Origin: Anthoceros angustus
Lineage: Eukaryota > Streptophyta > Anthocerotopsida > Anthocerotales > Anthocerotaceae
Direction: 5' to 3'
NCBI GenBank assembly: GCA_010909165.1
Contig: MU008178.1
Coordinates: 756,369 to 820,368 of the forward strand
Length of the DNA: 64,000 nt
Part shown: positions 55,557 through 64,000 of the stretch, one piece after another
Numbering within the stretch: the first letter of the stretch is position 1
Layout of the letters: each line of letters starts with the position of its first letter
Notes under the pieces: generated by a model
The model's input: the letters and a program-made list of their open reading frames with translations, nothing else
The model's database searches: none
Told to the model about the DNA's origin: nothing
Position numbers and translations under genes: made by a program

Positions 55557-56280
55557 CGTCGAGCAAACCACCGTAAACACTCGTCACATTCTGAGGCAGC
55601 AAAGACCTACCGCACGCTCAACGGGGGACGTGTCCAAGGAGTCCACAGTCGGGCTGGCCAAGTCCCTGTGTAAACAGACTTTGCCGAACGGCTAGAGCTT
55701 GTTATTTACACTTGCTCGTTGCCTGGTCGATCGTGTGCTTGGCCAACTTCATCTTGAAGAAACCCAATTCTTCAGAGCTCCAGGAACGTTGACCAGAAAA
55801 CTGGCCAATTTGAAGAAGTGACGCTAATGATTCTTCGCGGAGACATGTCCATCAGATGGACGTTGATAGAAAACAAGAGGCACCACGGAGAGAGGAGACA
55901 CCGCATCTCAGAAGAACAAGTCGGAGAAACAGACGTGTAAAGGAAGTCACAGTAAACACACAGGTTGTAGAAGTACATGCTCACAATTCATTGACGGCCC
56001 AGTACATAGGAAGTATCACATGTTCGTGCTACTTACTCTAGAGAAAAGAATAAGTGTAACCGACCCCCTCCCCCCTCCCACCCACATTCCCGAGGGTAGG
56101 TATAAAACGCAATCCGCGATAAAATGTGCGGGCCAGCCGGCATAAAAAATTCGCCATAGCTGACATGCGCTCGGATAAATATGGCTGTCTGTATGGCACA
56201 TCGCATCTAAGTACAGTAATTCAAAATCAGGAAATATTGACAAGCTCCAGCCAAGTAAGCAGTGCTGTTGGTAGGCCTTC

Positions 56281-57217
56281 TTAGTCAAGGTCAAGAAACT
56301 CCATCCGCTTCCTCATAGAACCTTTCAACTCAGTCGCATCCTTCTCAGCTTTGAGAGCCTGTTCACACATACAAACTCACATAAGCAGAACAAGAAAAGA
56401 GCAACAGAAACAATTGAATTGAATCGAGAGAAGGATAAATCATACCCTTCTTATCTCTGTCGGAGACACGTTCACCATGTGGGGAGGTAGCTCACTGGTT
56501 CGTGGATCCTAAACGAGACAAGCCACTGAGTAAACTCCTGTGCACTTCAACCATACAGCACACAGGGGCTCCAAGCCAGAAAGCAGATTGGGAACCTCCG
56601 GCATACCAATTCCCCAATCAGCACAACGTTTTCCCCCCGGATGATGTAAAGACCGAGTTGCAAATCACAGAAGAGATCCCCCACAATGATCCTCTCAATG
56701 GTGCCCTCCAAGACGACATTTGCTGCGCTCGCCAGAAGAGTGAGTGAGAACTCCCACTTTTGTTCAGCTACCATGTGAACGTAAGGCTGAAGGCAGGGAA
56801 ACCAGTGAGGCCTACCAAATTGATCAAAGGATCGAAGTATTCCAATAAGCTTCCTCCCATCACGAAGTATTACTAAAAGCTTCTCTGCACACAATAATAA
56901 CATCGAGAGTCAATGCATCATCTACGAGCTCCAGCTACCACAAAGTGTGAAGGAGTGCATACTAAGGGCAAACTGAAGGAAAATTCTTCCTCACACGGCA
57001 TGGAGGAGATTCAAGTGGCAGACAGCGAATGGAGGACAAAAGTTAGGGTTAGACCAAGAACGGTCTGACAACAGTCCTGGGTAGCTAGCAGGCGAGGCAG
57101 AGGAAGCAATCCGTGCACAGGCATTAATTGGAAACCCTAAGGTGAAGGGGGAAACATACTGTCGAGATTGTTGGCGAGAGTAGTGGCAGGGAAGTTATCA
57201 GGCCCGGACCAAGACAT
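56281..57217 (-). CDS. LSM1: LSM1, Sm-like protein of the cytoplasmic LSM1-7 complex (5 exons, 127 aa)
   Basis: With LSM2-7 and PAT1 it promotes decapping and 5'-3' decay of deadenylated mRNA in P-bodies. Exons: 57217-57160, 56884-56816, 56722-56607, 56508-56446, 56358-56281; 384 nt. [19 protein letters not shown] leads into the Sm1 motif [20 protein letters not shown] (DQF follows), then [14 protein letters not shown] and the Sm2 motif [14 protein letters not shown]. The C-terminus RMEFLDLD is the LSM1-specific end. Length is as in other plants. Confidence 0.95.
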
Positions 57218-57577
57218 CCCCTCCTCGATGTCTCCCTCTCTCCCGGTATCCTCCTCCCCCTGCTCACAAGCAAGCTGAGCGCACAGGTGCAGCAAGATGT
57301 GTCATTTCTGCAAGCAATCCCCACGAGGCCTGCAGGTCCCGCCACAGCTCAGGTAGCCCAGGCCGGGCTAAGGCAGGCCACACCACCAGCTCACAGTGCT
57401 GGCAGATTGACGGGATGACAGCAGCATCATCAGGCCCGTGGAACAACGACCTGGCCTCGCACCACCACTCTATCCCACCCACCCTGCCGCTTGTCCTTTT
57501 TGTTTTACTGAGTGTGCCAGCGTGGCTTGTTTATTCAAGAGTAATAATAAACTTGTAAGATCTTTGATACCGCATTC

Positions 57578-57650
57578 AGTTCTATGGTGTAGTGGTTATC
57601 ACGTCTGCTTTACACGCAGAAGGTCGCGAGTTCAATCCTCGCTGGAACTA
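57578..57650 (+). tRNA. tRNA-Val(UAC): tRNA-Val (anticodon UAC)
   Basis: 73 nt without intron. The acceptor stem AGTTCTA pairs with TGGAACT (57643-57649), discriminator A at 57650. The A box region is TGGTGTAGTGGT. The anticodon stem TCTGC/GCAGA (57604-57608 and 57616-57620) encloses loop TTTACAC with anticodon TAC at 57611-57613. The T arm has GAGTTCAATCC (B box). A T-rich run follows at about 57690-57695, with none in the first 15 bases, so the pol III terminator is not obvious. Confidence 0.93.
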
Positions 57651-58194
57651 TGCACGATCTTCATGTTTGATCCAGTCATTTGAGTATAGTTTTTTCAGCA
57701 GAATGATTTGTGATTTGTGCTCATCCTCTCACTCCTAATTAGTACTCTTTCTGTAGACTGAATCGAAGGCATGGGTTCTGCCTGTGGACGTGGCCGGAAT
57801 TTGCTGGCGGGCAGTGCGGGCGGCAGCTGGAAAAGTGACTTGGGTGGGGAGACGTTCCACCCCGATTGCTTGGAAAAACGTGAGGAATTCGTCAATTTGG
57901 ACAGCACCCGGGCACCACACACACAGAGGAGAGGCAGTTTCGAACGAAGCCACGTCGAAGGGGCCTTCCGCGGCATAATTATCCCACCTAATACTCGGGC
58001 TTGACCGGTGAGTCAGCAGTCAGCTTGATGATGCAGCTGTAGACGTCGCAAGTCGTGGGTTGCTCCGTCCTGTTTCCGGATGGGGAGAAGGTCGACTTGT
58101 GCGTGATTGTGGTGTGCATGTGGGAAGACTAACTGATTCGCCCTAAGTGCTGTTGGGCATTTCTATCAGTTGGTGAATTGGCCCTGCAGTCGCA
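57651..58194. other. Intergenic region between tRNA-Val and the ABC transporter gene
   Basis: Promoter and leader of the ABC transporter gene. A 77-codon frame at 57771-58004 resembles no family and is probably leader sequence. Confidence 0.5.
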
Positions 58195-61100
58195 ATGGGC
58201 CGCGGGCGCATGTTTGAGTCCAGCGAGCGAACGCCGTTGCTACCTCCGCACAGGAAGTTTTCTGTGAGTTGTTTCCTACCCATGCTGATCTTTTCGGTCC
58301 TAAGGCTGTAGGAGCTAGTGGTTGTTTGGGAGGCTACTCAGAGTCCATACTAGTCTGTTGATGAGGACGTTGGCTGTGTAGAGAAATTCGGGCGAGAATG
58401 GGGGGCCGCCCGAATCTAATGCCGGCCCATCAGACCTTGAAATTGGGGAGGCTTATAAGGTAATGTAGTCCAATGATGAGATTTTGGTTCACTGGGTCGA
58501 ACATCCTTGTGACTCTCTCCCCTTCTCAGGAGGAAGGGCCCAGCTTACCTTGCCTCAATTATCATCACTGAGTAGGGTGTACTGTAGTGTATTTGTGACT
58601 CCAATTTGGGTTAATCATCGTTGCAGGCCGAGAATGTTGGCTATGGGCGTATTTTGAAGCTGGTAAGCAGCTATGATTTTTTTCTCTCTTTCCGCTTCAA
58701 GTTTCCTGTGTAACTTTTTGAATAACGTCCTTGTTGAGATTACAAGCATTTTCTGCACTGTGATGACAGGCGAGACCAGAAATTTTAACTCTTATTTTTG
58801 CGACCATAGCACTTCTAATATCTTCGTTATCCAATATATTGATGGTAGGAATAAAGCATACCGTTTCTTTCGCTTGGTTGATTCACTGGTCGTAGTGGAC
58901 CTACTAAAAGTCACTATACTAATGAGCAGGTCAAATTGGCAGCCCACTTTCGCAGGGAGGGTCATAGATGTAGTTACAACACACGCAGATACAGAAGAAG
59001 GGCGGGCTGAAGCCCTGGCTGAGGTTCATGGGACCATTTTGGAGATTGTTGTTGTTATTCTTGTCGGGTAACTGCGACTTTTGAACTATGTTTTTGCAAG
59101 TTCTCACCTGGCTTCTGTACTTATTGTCTATGCATCTTGCTGGGCTGATTGTTGGCAGGTCAGTAGCCACATTTTTCCGGTCCTATCTGTTCACTACAGC
59201 AGCTGAGCGGGTTGTTGCAAGATTGAAAAAGGATCTATTTAGACACCTGGTTACACAGGTGCATAAGCCCTCGCTGCAACTCAACAGCTTATTAATTATG
59301 AGCACTGCCCTGGAAGATCACGAATTTGTGAAAACTGTCTGTTCTGGCTGTTTGGAAACAGGAAATTGCATTCTTTGATGTTACCAGGACAGGAGAGCTT
59401 CTCAGTCGACTTTCTGAGGATACCCAAGTAATTAAAAATGCTTCGACACTGAACTTGTCCGAGGCGCTGAGGAGCCTTGCTACTTCACTCATTGGGCTTG
59501 GGTTCATGTTTAGTACGTCTTGGAAACTTAGCTGTAAGTTCCTTCAAGAACTGAGCAATAATCATCTTCCATATTTTGCCCTAACAGTTCAAGTAGATTT
59601 ATATTCTGTTGTTGTTGTGCATGTAGTACTTGCCCTTGCAATTGTTCCTGCCATTTCACTGGGGATACGGGCTTTTGGTCGATATCTTCGCGAGCTGTCC
59701 CACAAGACACAGGCTGCTGCTGCTGTTGCTGCATCCATTGCTGAGGTTCAGTCAGAGTCTATTTTGAACGCCCTCAGTTCGAACTGCATCCATTGTGTTT
59801 ACCTGTTAGCAATACCGAGCTTCAAACCTGCAGGAATCTTTTGGCTCCATCCGCACAGTAAGGTCCTTTGCTCAAGAAGATTTTGAGTGTGATCGACATG
59901 GTGAAAAGGTGGATGATAGTATGAAGTTGGGGCTTCAACAGGCTGTATGTACCATCTACTCCCTTATGCATTTGATGTCTTAAAAGTGTTCTCCCTTTCA
60001 TAACTATGTCATGGTGACATCCGCGTTTTTCTGCGGTCAGTTGGTCGGAGGGCTGTTTGCTGGTGGCGTCAGTGCCGCTGCCACACTTTCAATTGTGTGT
60101 GTTGTCTTGTATGGAGCCCATTTAACAATCGATGGACAAATGACAAGTGGCACTCTTGTCTCCTTCATTTTGTACAGCCTTACAGGTTAGTGGGCTTATT
60201 TAAATCTTCTCATGAAACCAATGTCGGGAGATCCGCAGTCAGTTTGCTAATTCTCTCTGGTTGCTTCCCCTTTCAGTTGGGATGTCTCTTGCATCTTTGT
60301 CTGGACTATACACCACAGCAATGAAGGCAGCTGGGGCCAGTCGACGTGTCTTTCAACTCTTGGATCGTGTATCCACAATGCCTCCGTCTGGGGACAAGCA
60401 TGCGTTTGGGTGAGTGTAGTTTCTTGTGCGTTGCGGGCCTCTGGGAGGTTGGGCTATGAGCATTCGGGTTCTATGGGGGGGAGAGGAAGGGAAGGGGCAG
60501 GCGGGGGGTTAGAGAGGGGATCCTGTGTGTGAGCCTGAGATATGGGATCTTGTCATTCAGGGCCAACTCTCAAGGGGAGGTACAGCTTGAAGATGTGTGG
60601 TTTGCTTATCCTTCACGCCCATCTGATTGGGTCCTTAAGGTACGCCCTCTCACAGAAGGTATGGGAAGTGATTGTGCATGGCAACCCCCTGTGAAACCAA
60701 GCTCTGCTGTCTTTGTCTGCCAGCGTTCGTCATCACAACTAGTGATTGAGTCACCTTTGTCTTCTACAGGGAGTGTCTTTGAAGTTGAGACCCGGAGAAA
60801 AGGTGGCATTGGTGGGCCCCAGCGGAGGAGGAAAGGTGTATAACCGCATTGTTGCATAATTTATGGGATATTTACATCGGCCTTCAACAGGTTCTGAAGT
60901 TGTGTTCGTTTGTGCAGACAACTATCGCAAATTTAGTGGAACGGTTCTATGATCCACAGAAAGGTGCCGTACTTTTGAACGGCGTTCCTCTGACCGAAAT
61001 AGATCATAAACACCTGCACAGAAAGGTACATACTGAGATGTAGCCAAAGCTGCTTGTGCATTTGAGCAGCGCCTGTTTCCTGTGACCCAGCATGTGTCCT

Positions 61101-61855
61101 GTGTTTTCGAACAGGTCAGCATTGTCAGTCAAGAGCCAGTGCTGTTCAATTGCTCCATCGCTGAGAATATATCTTATGGCGTTGGGGAAGGCGTCAGTCA
61201 GGCTGATATTGAGCGCGTCTCTGTAAGCTCTCGACCCTCTTGTGGTTCTGGTAGTTTGATTTTCAGAGTTTGCTTTTCATGTTTGGATGTTCTAACATGA
61301 CCTGGTGGCTGAAAGGTGATGGCGAATGCACACGAGTTTGTGTCCAAGTTTCCATCCGGGTATGAGACGCATGTCGGTGAGCGGGGAGTCAGATTGTCTG
61401 GAGGTCAGAAGCAGAGAATAGCTATAGCGAGGGCACTGCTCATGGATCCCGGTGTCTTGCTGCTGGATGAGGCCACAAGTGCTCTGGACGCTGAGAGTGA
61501 GTATCTGGTGCAAGATGCTATGGATCGTTTGATGATAGGAAGGACGGTGCTGGTTATAGCACATCGGCTGTCGACAGTCCAGGGTGCCGACACGGTAGCG
61601 GTGGTAGCTGATGGCACAATTGCTGAGAGTGGAACGCATGAGGAGCTGCTTAGAAGTGGAGGTATCTATGCAAATCTTGTACGACGACAATTGCAGGGGC
61701 CCAGTCAAACCAGCTCGTTCCAGGACTTAAAGGAGCTAGCCAGCAAAGCAACCTCGTCTGCAGATTTGGAGCAGCTTGCTGTCAAGGAAGATTCATCAAG
61801 TTCCTCCTCCAGCTCAGGCTCTGGGTCTTCAGATGAAGAGGACAATGCTCGTTGA
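58195..61855 (+). CDS. ABCB27: ABCB half transporter, TAP2/ALS1 (ABCB27) type
   Basis: Half-size ABC transporter of the TAP-like group; Arabidopsis ALS1 is a vacuolar membrane protein needed for aluminium tolerance. About 16 exons begin 58195-58263, 58627-58662, then about 58771-58845, 58941-59068, and run to 61314-61855. An N-terminal ERTPLLPP motif (dileucine-like vacuolar signal) is followed by membrane segments ([29 protein letters not shown]), the coupling region SERVVARL-like [19 protein letters not shown] and [18 protein letters not shown]. The ATPase domain has Walker [12 protein letters not shown] then TT across an intron, Q-loop [14 protein letters not shown], signature [17 protein letters not shown], Walker [13 protein letters not shown] and the H-loop [11 protein letters not shown]. 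An acidic Ser-rich tail ends at 61855 within a minisatellite. Confidence 0.93.
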
Positions 61856-62046
61856 AAGACAAGGTCTGGCCTACGCTCGTTAAAAGACAAGGTCCGGCCT
61901 ACGCTCGTTAAAAGACAAGGTCCGGCCTACGCTCGTTAAAAGACAAGGTCCGGCCTACGCTCGTGGAAAGACAAGGTCCGGCCCACTCTCGGTATAAGAC
62001 AAGGTCCCGCCCACTCTCGTGAAAAGACAAGGTCCGGCCGCTGTTC
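61851..62046. repeat. Minisatellite, 28 bp x 7, overlapping the ABCB27-type stop codon
   Basis: Copies start at 61851, 61879, 61907, 61935, 61963, 61991 and 62019. The unit is about GTTAAAAGACAAGGTCCGGC plus CTACGCTC. The first copy reads GTTGAAAGAC, so its TGA is the stop codon of the transporter; copies 2-4 have GTTAAAAG. The last two copies are more diverged. The rest lies in the 3' UTR. Confidence 0.95.
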
Positions 62047-62439
62047 TCTAGTTCAGGTTCTGAGGGCTGCAGATGATTTTGAGGTTCGGCCAGTACGGCC
62101 AATCTGGGACTCAATTTATGGTGAACTAACGTGTCCATCCCAAAAACATGATCACCAGAACTGTTTTCTGAAAATACTTTGGGCACATCAACCCCAAACT
62201 TCCACGAAACAAAACAAAAACGGCCATTATCAGCAGTGTCCGTTCTATCCTATGACTGCCTCAAAACCTAGACCTACCAGAGAGAGAGAGAGAGACCTGT
62301 GAACCAGAGATTGATTCTACATTACATCCCATTGTCTTCGAAAAACAACAGCCTTCTGCACATTTTGCCTGGTGGAATGGAAACATAACTGCTTCTCAAC
62401 TCACAAGAGTTTCCCTGCAGGCAAACAACTCTGTTCCGC
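62047..62439. other. Intergenic region between convergent genes
   Basis: 3' flanks of the ABC transporter (+) and DRB (-) genes. It contains a short (GA)n run at about 62280-62295. Nothing else is supported. Confidence 0.5.
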
Positions 62440-63998
62440 TTACGCCAACTTTGTTCCCTGCATCTGCGGTGAAGTTTGCCGACCCTCCTGTTGATTGCTG
62501 TGTACTTCATGCAACCGTGGTGGTATCTGTGGAACCAAACCCGCCAGCTCGGCTGTCCGGACATAATCGTGGATAAGACTGTGACCATAGACCTCAGAAT
62601 CAGGGAAGGAGTACTCCGGCAAATCCTGCTGTGATGAGAAGATATGTTGAGGCCCTGGATGTCTCCTCCCATGTAGATGAGCCTCAGTCGATGGCAAATA
62701 GCCCGAATACGTATAGCTGTAGGAGCCACGAACTGCAGGAGTTCCGGCAGGGACTTGTCGCAGACCCGACACCGAGGGGTTATTCGGAGCCTGCACATGA
62801 AGAGGTAGCAGAGACCGCAAGGACACAGGTCCAGAGAGAATTGGGACAGCATAGGACATCTTTTGGGCAAAGGTATCTATCTTCACAACCTGTTGCTCTT
62901 GGGTGAGGCACGACTCCTGGCTGGAGCCAGCTTCAGGACCAAGTATTTCCTGGCTGAACTGCTGCGACGAATCACCCGGAAGAAGGCCCTCTTCATCTTG
63001 GCCACCATCGATCCTGGCATCCAAGTTCTGCCCGCTGTCCAACTGTTTCTCCAGTAACTTCTCGATGCCTAGGCCTTTGTTTGCAGCTGGAACTGGCGTA
63101 ATGAGCCGTTGCTCCTTTCTCCCCATCGCAGAATCATCAGCAGGTTGACTTGCTTGTCTGTATCTTTTCCTGCCACTACCAGAAGAAAGGACAAGGGCGG
63201 AGGATGTCTGCCCTTGCCCACTGCCAAGAGGTCTTGGTCCCACATGAGCTGAGCAGGCAACAAGAACAAACCATCAACAAGCAAGGAATAAGAGCAAGAA
63301 CACAAGAGGAACTGGAGAGTGGAGAGACAACTCACGTGCTTGAGTTTGGATTGCAAGCAAAGCAGTTCGAGCGGCCTTGATTTCAGCTTCTTTCTTACTC
63401 TTCGCAAAACCCCCACTGTACTTAACCCCAGCGACTTCTACGGTCGCAGAAAACGACGGTGAGTGGTCTTCACCCGACCTGATTGACCGATATACGGGCA
63501 ATGACAAACTTGACTTCTGGGCGTACTCCTGTAAGAGGTTCTTGCATAGTCCTGATTCATGCTACAGATAGTTGCAAGCAATTACGAGGGTAAGGACTGC
63601 AAGAACGTCTTAAGAGACGCTTGTCATCGCTGAAAAGGCGCTTGGAGTGCATTTTCTGCAAACCAAGGTCACCATGGAGGCTCCAAGCATCAGGGAAAAC
63701 AGAAGATGCAATGCAATTATCCAACAAAGCTTCAGACTGGTTTGCGACATACCACGGGTGCAGGCGTCACTTTACGACCGCCACTGGTTTGCACAAGCTG
63801 CTCGAGAGCAACTTTGGCGGCCGCGTGCTCCGCGGACTTCAGATTAGGATAACCAGGGGCACTCTCATAGCTCACACCGTTGATGTTGACTGAAGCCTTG
63901 AAGCGCGGCTCGTGAGGAGCTCCCTCCTTGACAAACTCGTACACTGGAGGCGGAAGAGCTGCTTTCTGAGCATATTCTTGCAACTGACTCTTGAACAT
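62440..63998 (-). CDS. Double-stranded RNA-binding protein, DRB family (3 exons, about 415 aa)
   Basis: Plant DRB protein; members such as HYL1/DRB1 partner Dicer-like enzymes in small-RNA biogenesis. Exons: 63998-63776, 63551-63336, 63248-62440 (1248 nt). The start codon is 3 bp from the right window edge. The first dsRBD starts at residue 1 (MFKSQLQEYAQKAALPPPVY; end AEHAAAKVALEQL). The second follows the first intron (LCKNLLQEYAQKSSLSLPVY; SFSATVEVAGVKY; EAEIKAARTALLAI). Both have the basic helix 2. The C-terminal 260 residues are low-complexity, Gln/Ser/Pro/Gly-rich, without a third domain. The exon 1 donor could be a few bases away (63779), which would change one residue. The subfamily cannot be fixed. 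Confidence 0.9.
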
Positions 63999-64000
63999 TG

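Noticed and set aside
57771-58004. 77-codon plus-strand frame before the ABC transporter
   Set aside because: No recognisable motif, no splice connection to the transporter frame; probably leader sequence.

Overview
The window is nuclear DNA of a green plant of the streptophyte lineage. The supporting evidence is a set of plant-type genes with many short GT-AG introns (about 60-370 bp): a BTB-BACK-LRR protein of the FBL11 type, chloroplast glutamyl-tRNA reductase, mitochondrial FAD-dependent glycerol-3-phosphate dehydrogenase (SDP6 type), an intronless P-class PPR protein, plant wax-synthase-like acyltransferases, TENA_E, an ALS1/ABCB27-type ABC transporter and a plant DRB protein. Genes are compact and GC-rich, and a JmjC protein of KDM2/KDM7 type is present. 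This would fit a bryophyte, lycophyte/fern or streptophyte alga, but I cannot name the species.

Layout. 1-5782: a head-to-head pair, a DUF2358 gene (-, runs off the left edge) and a 19-exon FBL11-like gene (+), with 101 bp between the start codons. 5861-10680: retroelement remnants (two RT-bearing elements on -) around an AT-rich island holding a 41-bp x 7 minisatellite. 11580-16110: an MNM1-like AT-hook gene and the GluTR gene (HEMA), both on -, with microsatellites. 16400-28190: a mobile-element cluster. A degenerate Ty1/copia element (18086-25727, with LTRs, PBS, PPT and a 5-bp target duplication) has been split by a CACTA element (21469-25350). A PIF/Harbinger element (25795-28187, TTA target duplication) lies 62 bp beyond.

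28773-46753: SDP6 (+), KDM2/7-type JmjC gene (+), PPR (-), a small SAP-domain gene (+) with a one-base frame break, a monoacylglycerol-lipase-like hydrolase (+) and an F-box gene (+). 47088-51387: a tandem duplication of a two-gene block (wax-synthase-like acyltransferase plus Asterix/WDR83OS-like), in which one Asterix copy has decayed. 51718-63998: TENA_E (+), CstF50 (-, 14 exons), LSM1 (-, 5 exons), tRNA-Val(UAC) (+), the ABCB27/ALS1-type half transporter (+) whose stop codon lies in a 28-bp minisatellite, and a two-dsRBD DRB protein (-) whose start codon is almost at the right edge.

The genes do not form a pathway; they are a normal eukaryotic neighbourhood. Functional themes are chloroplast tetrapyrrole synthesis (GluTR), lipid and glycerol metabolism (SDP6, lipase, wax-synthase pair), RNA 3'-end processing, decay and small RNA (CstF50, LSM1, DRB), and protein turnover or chromatin (FBL11, F-box, JmjC). 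Exon models for FBL11, SDP6, lipase, TENA_E, CstF50, LSM1 and DRB were built by hand from splice sites; each sums to a multiple of three with no internal stop. No homology search was run: family names come from recognising conserved blocks.
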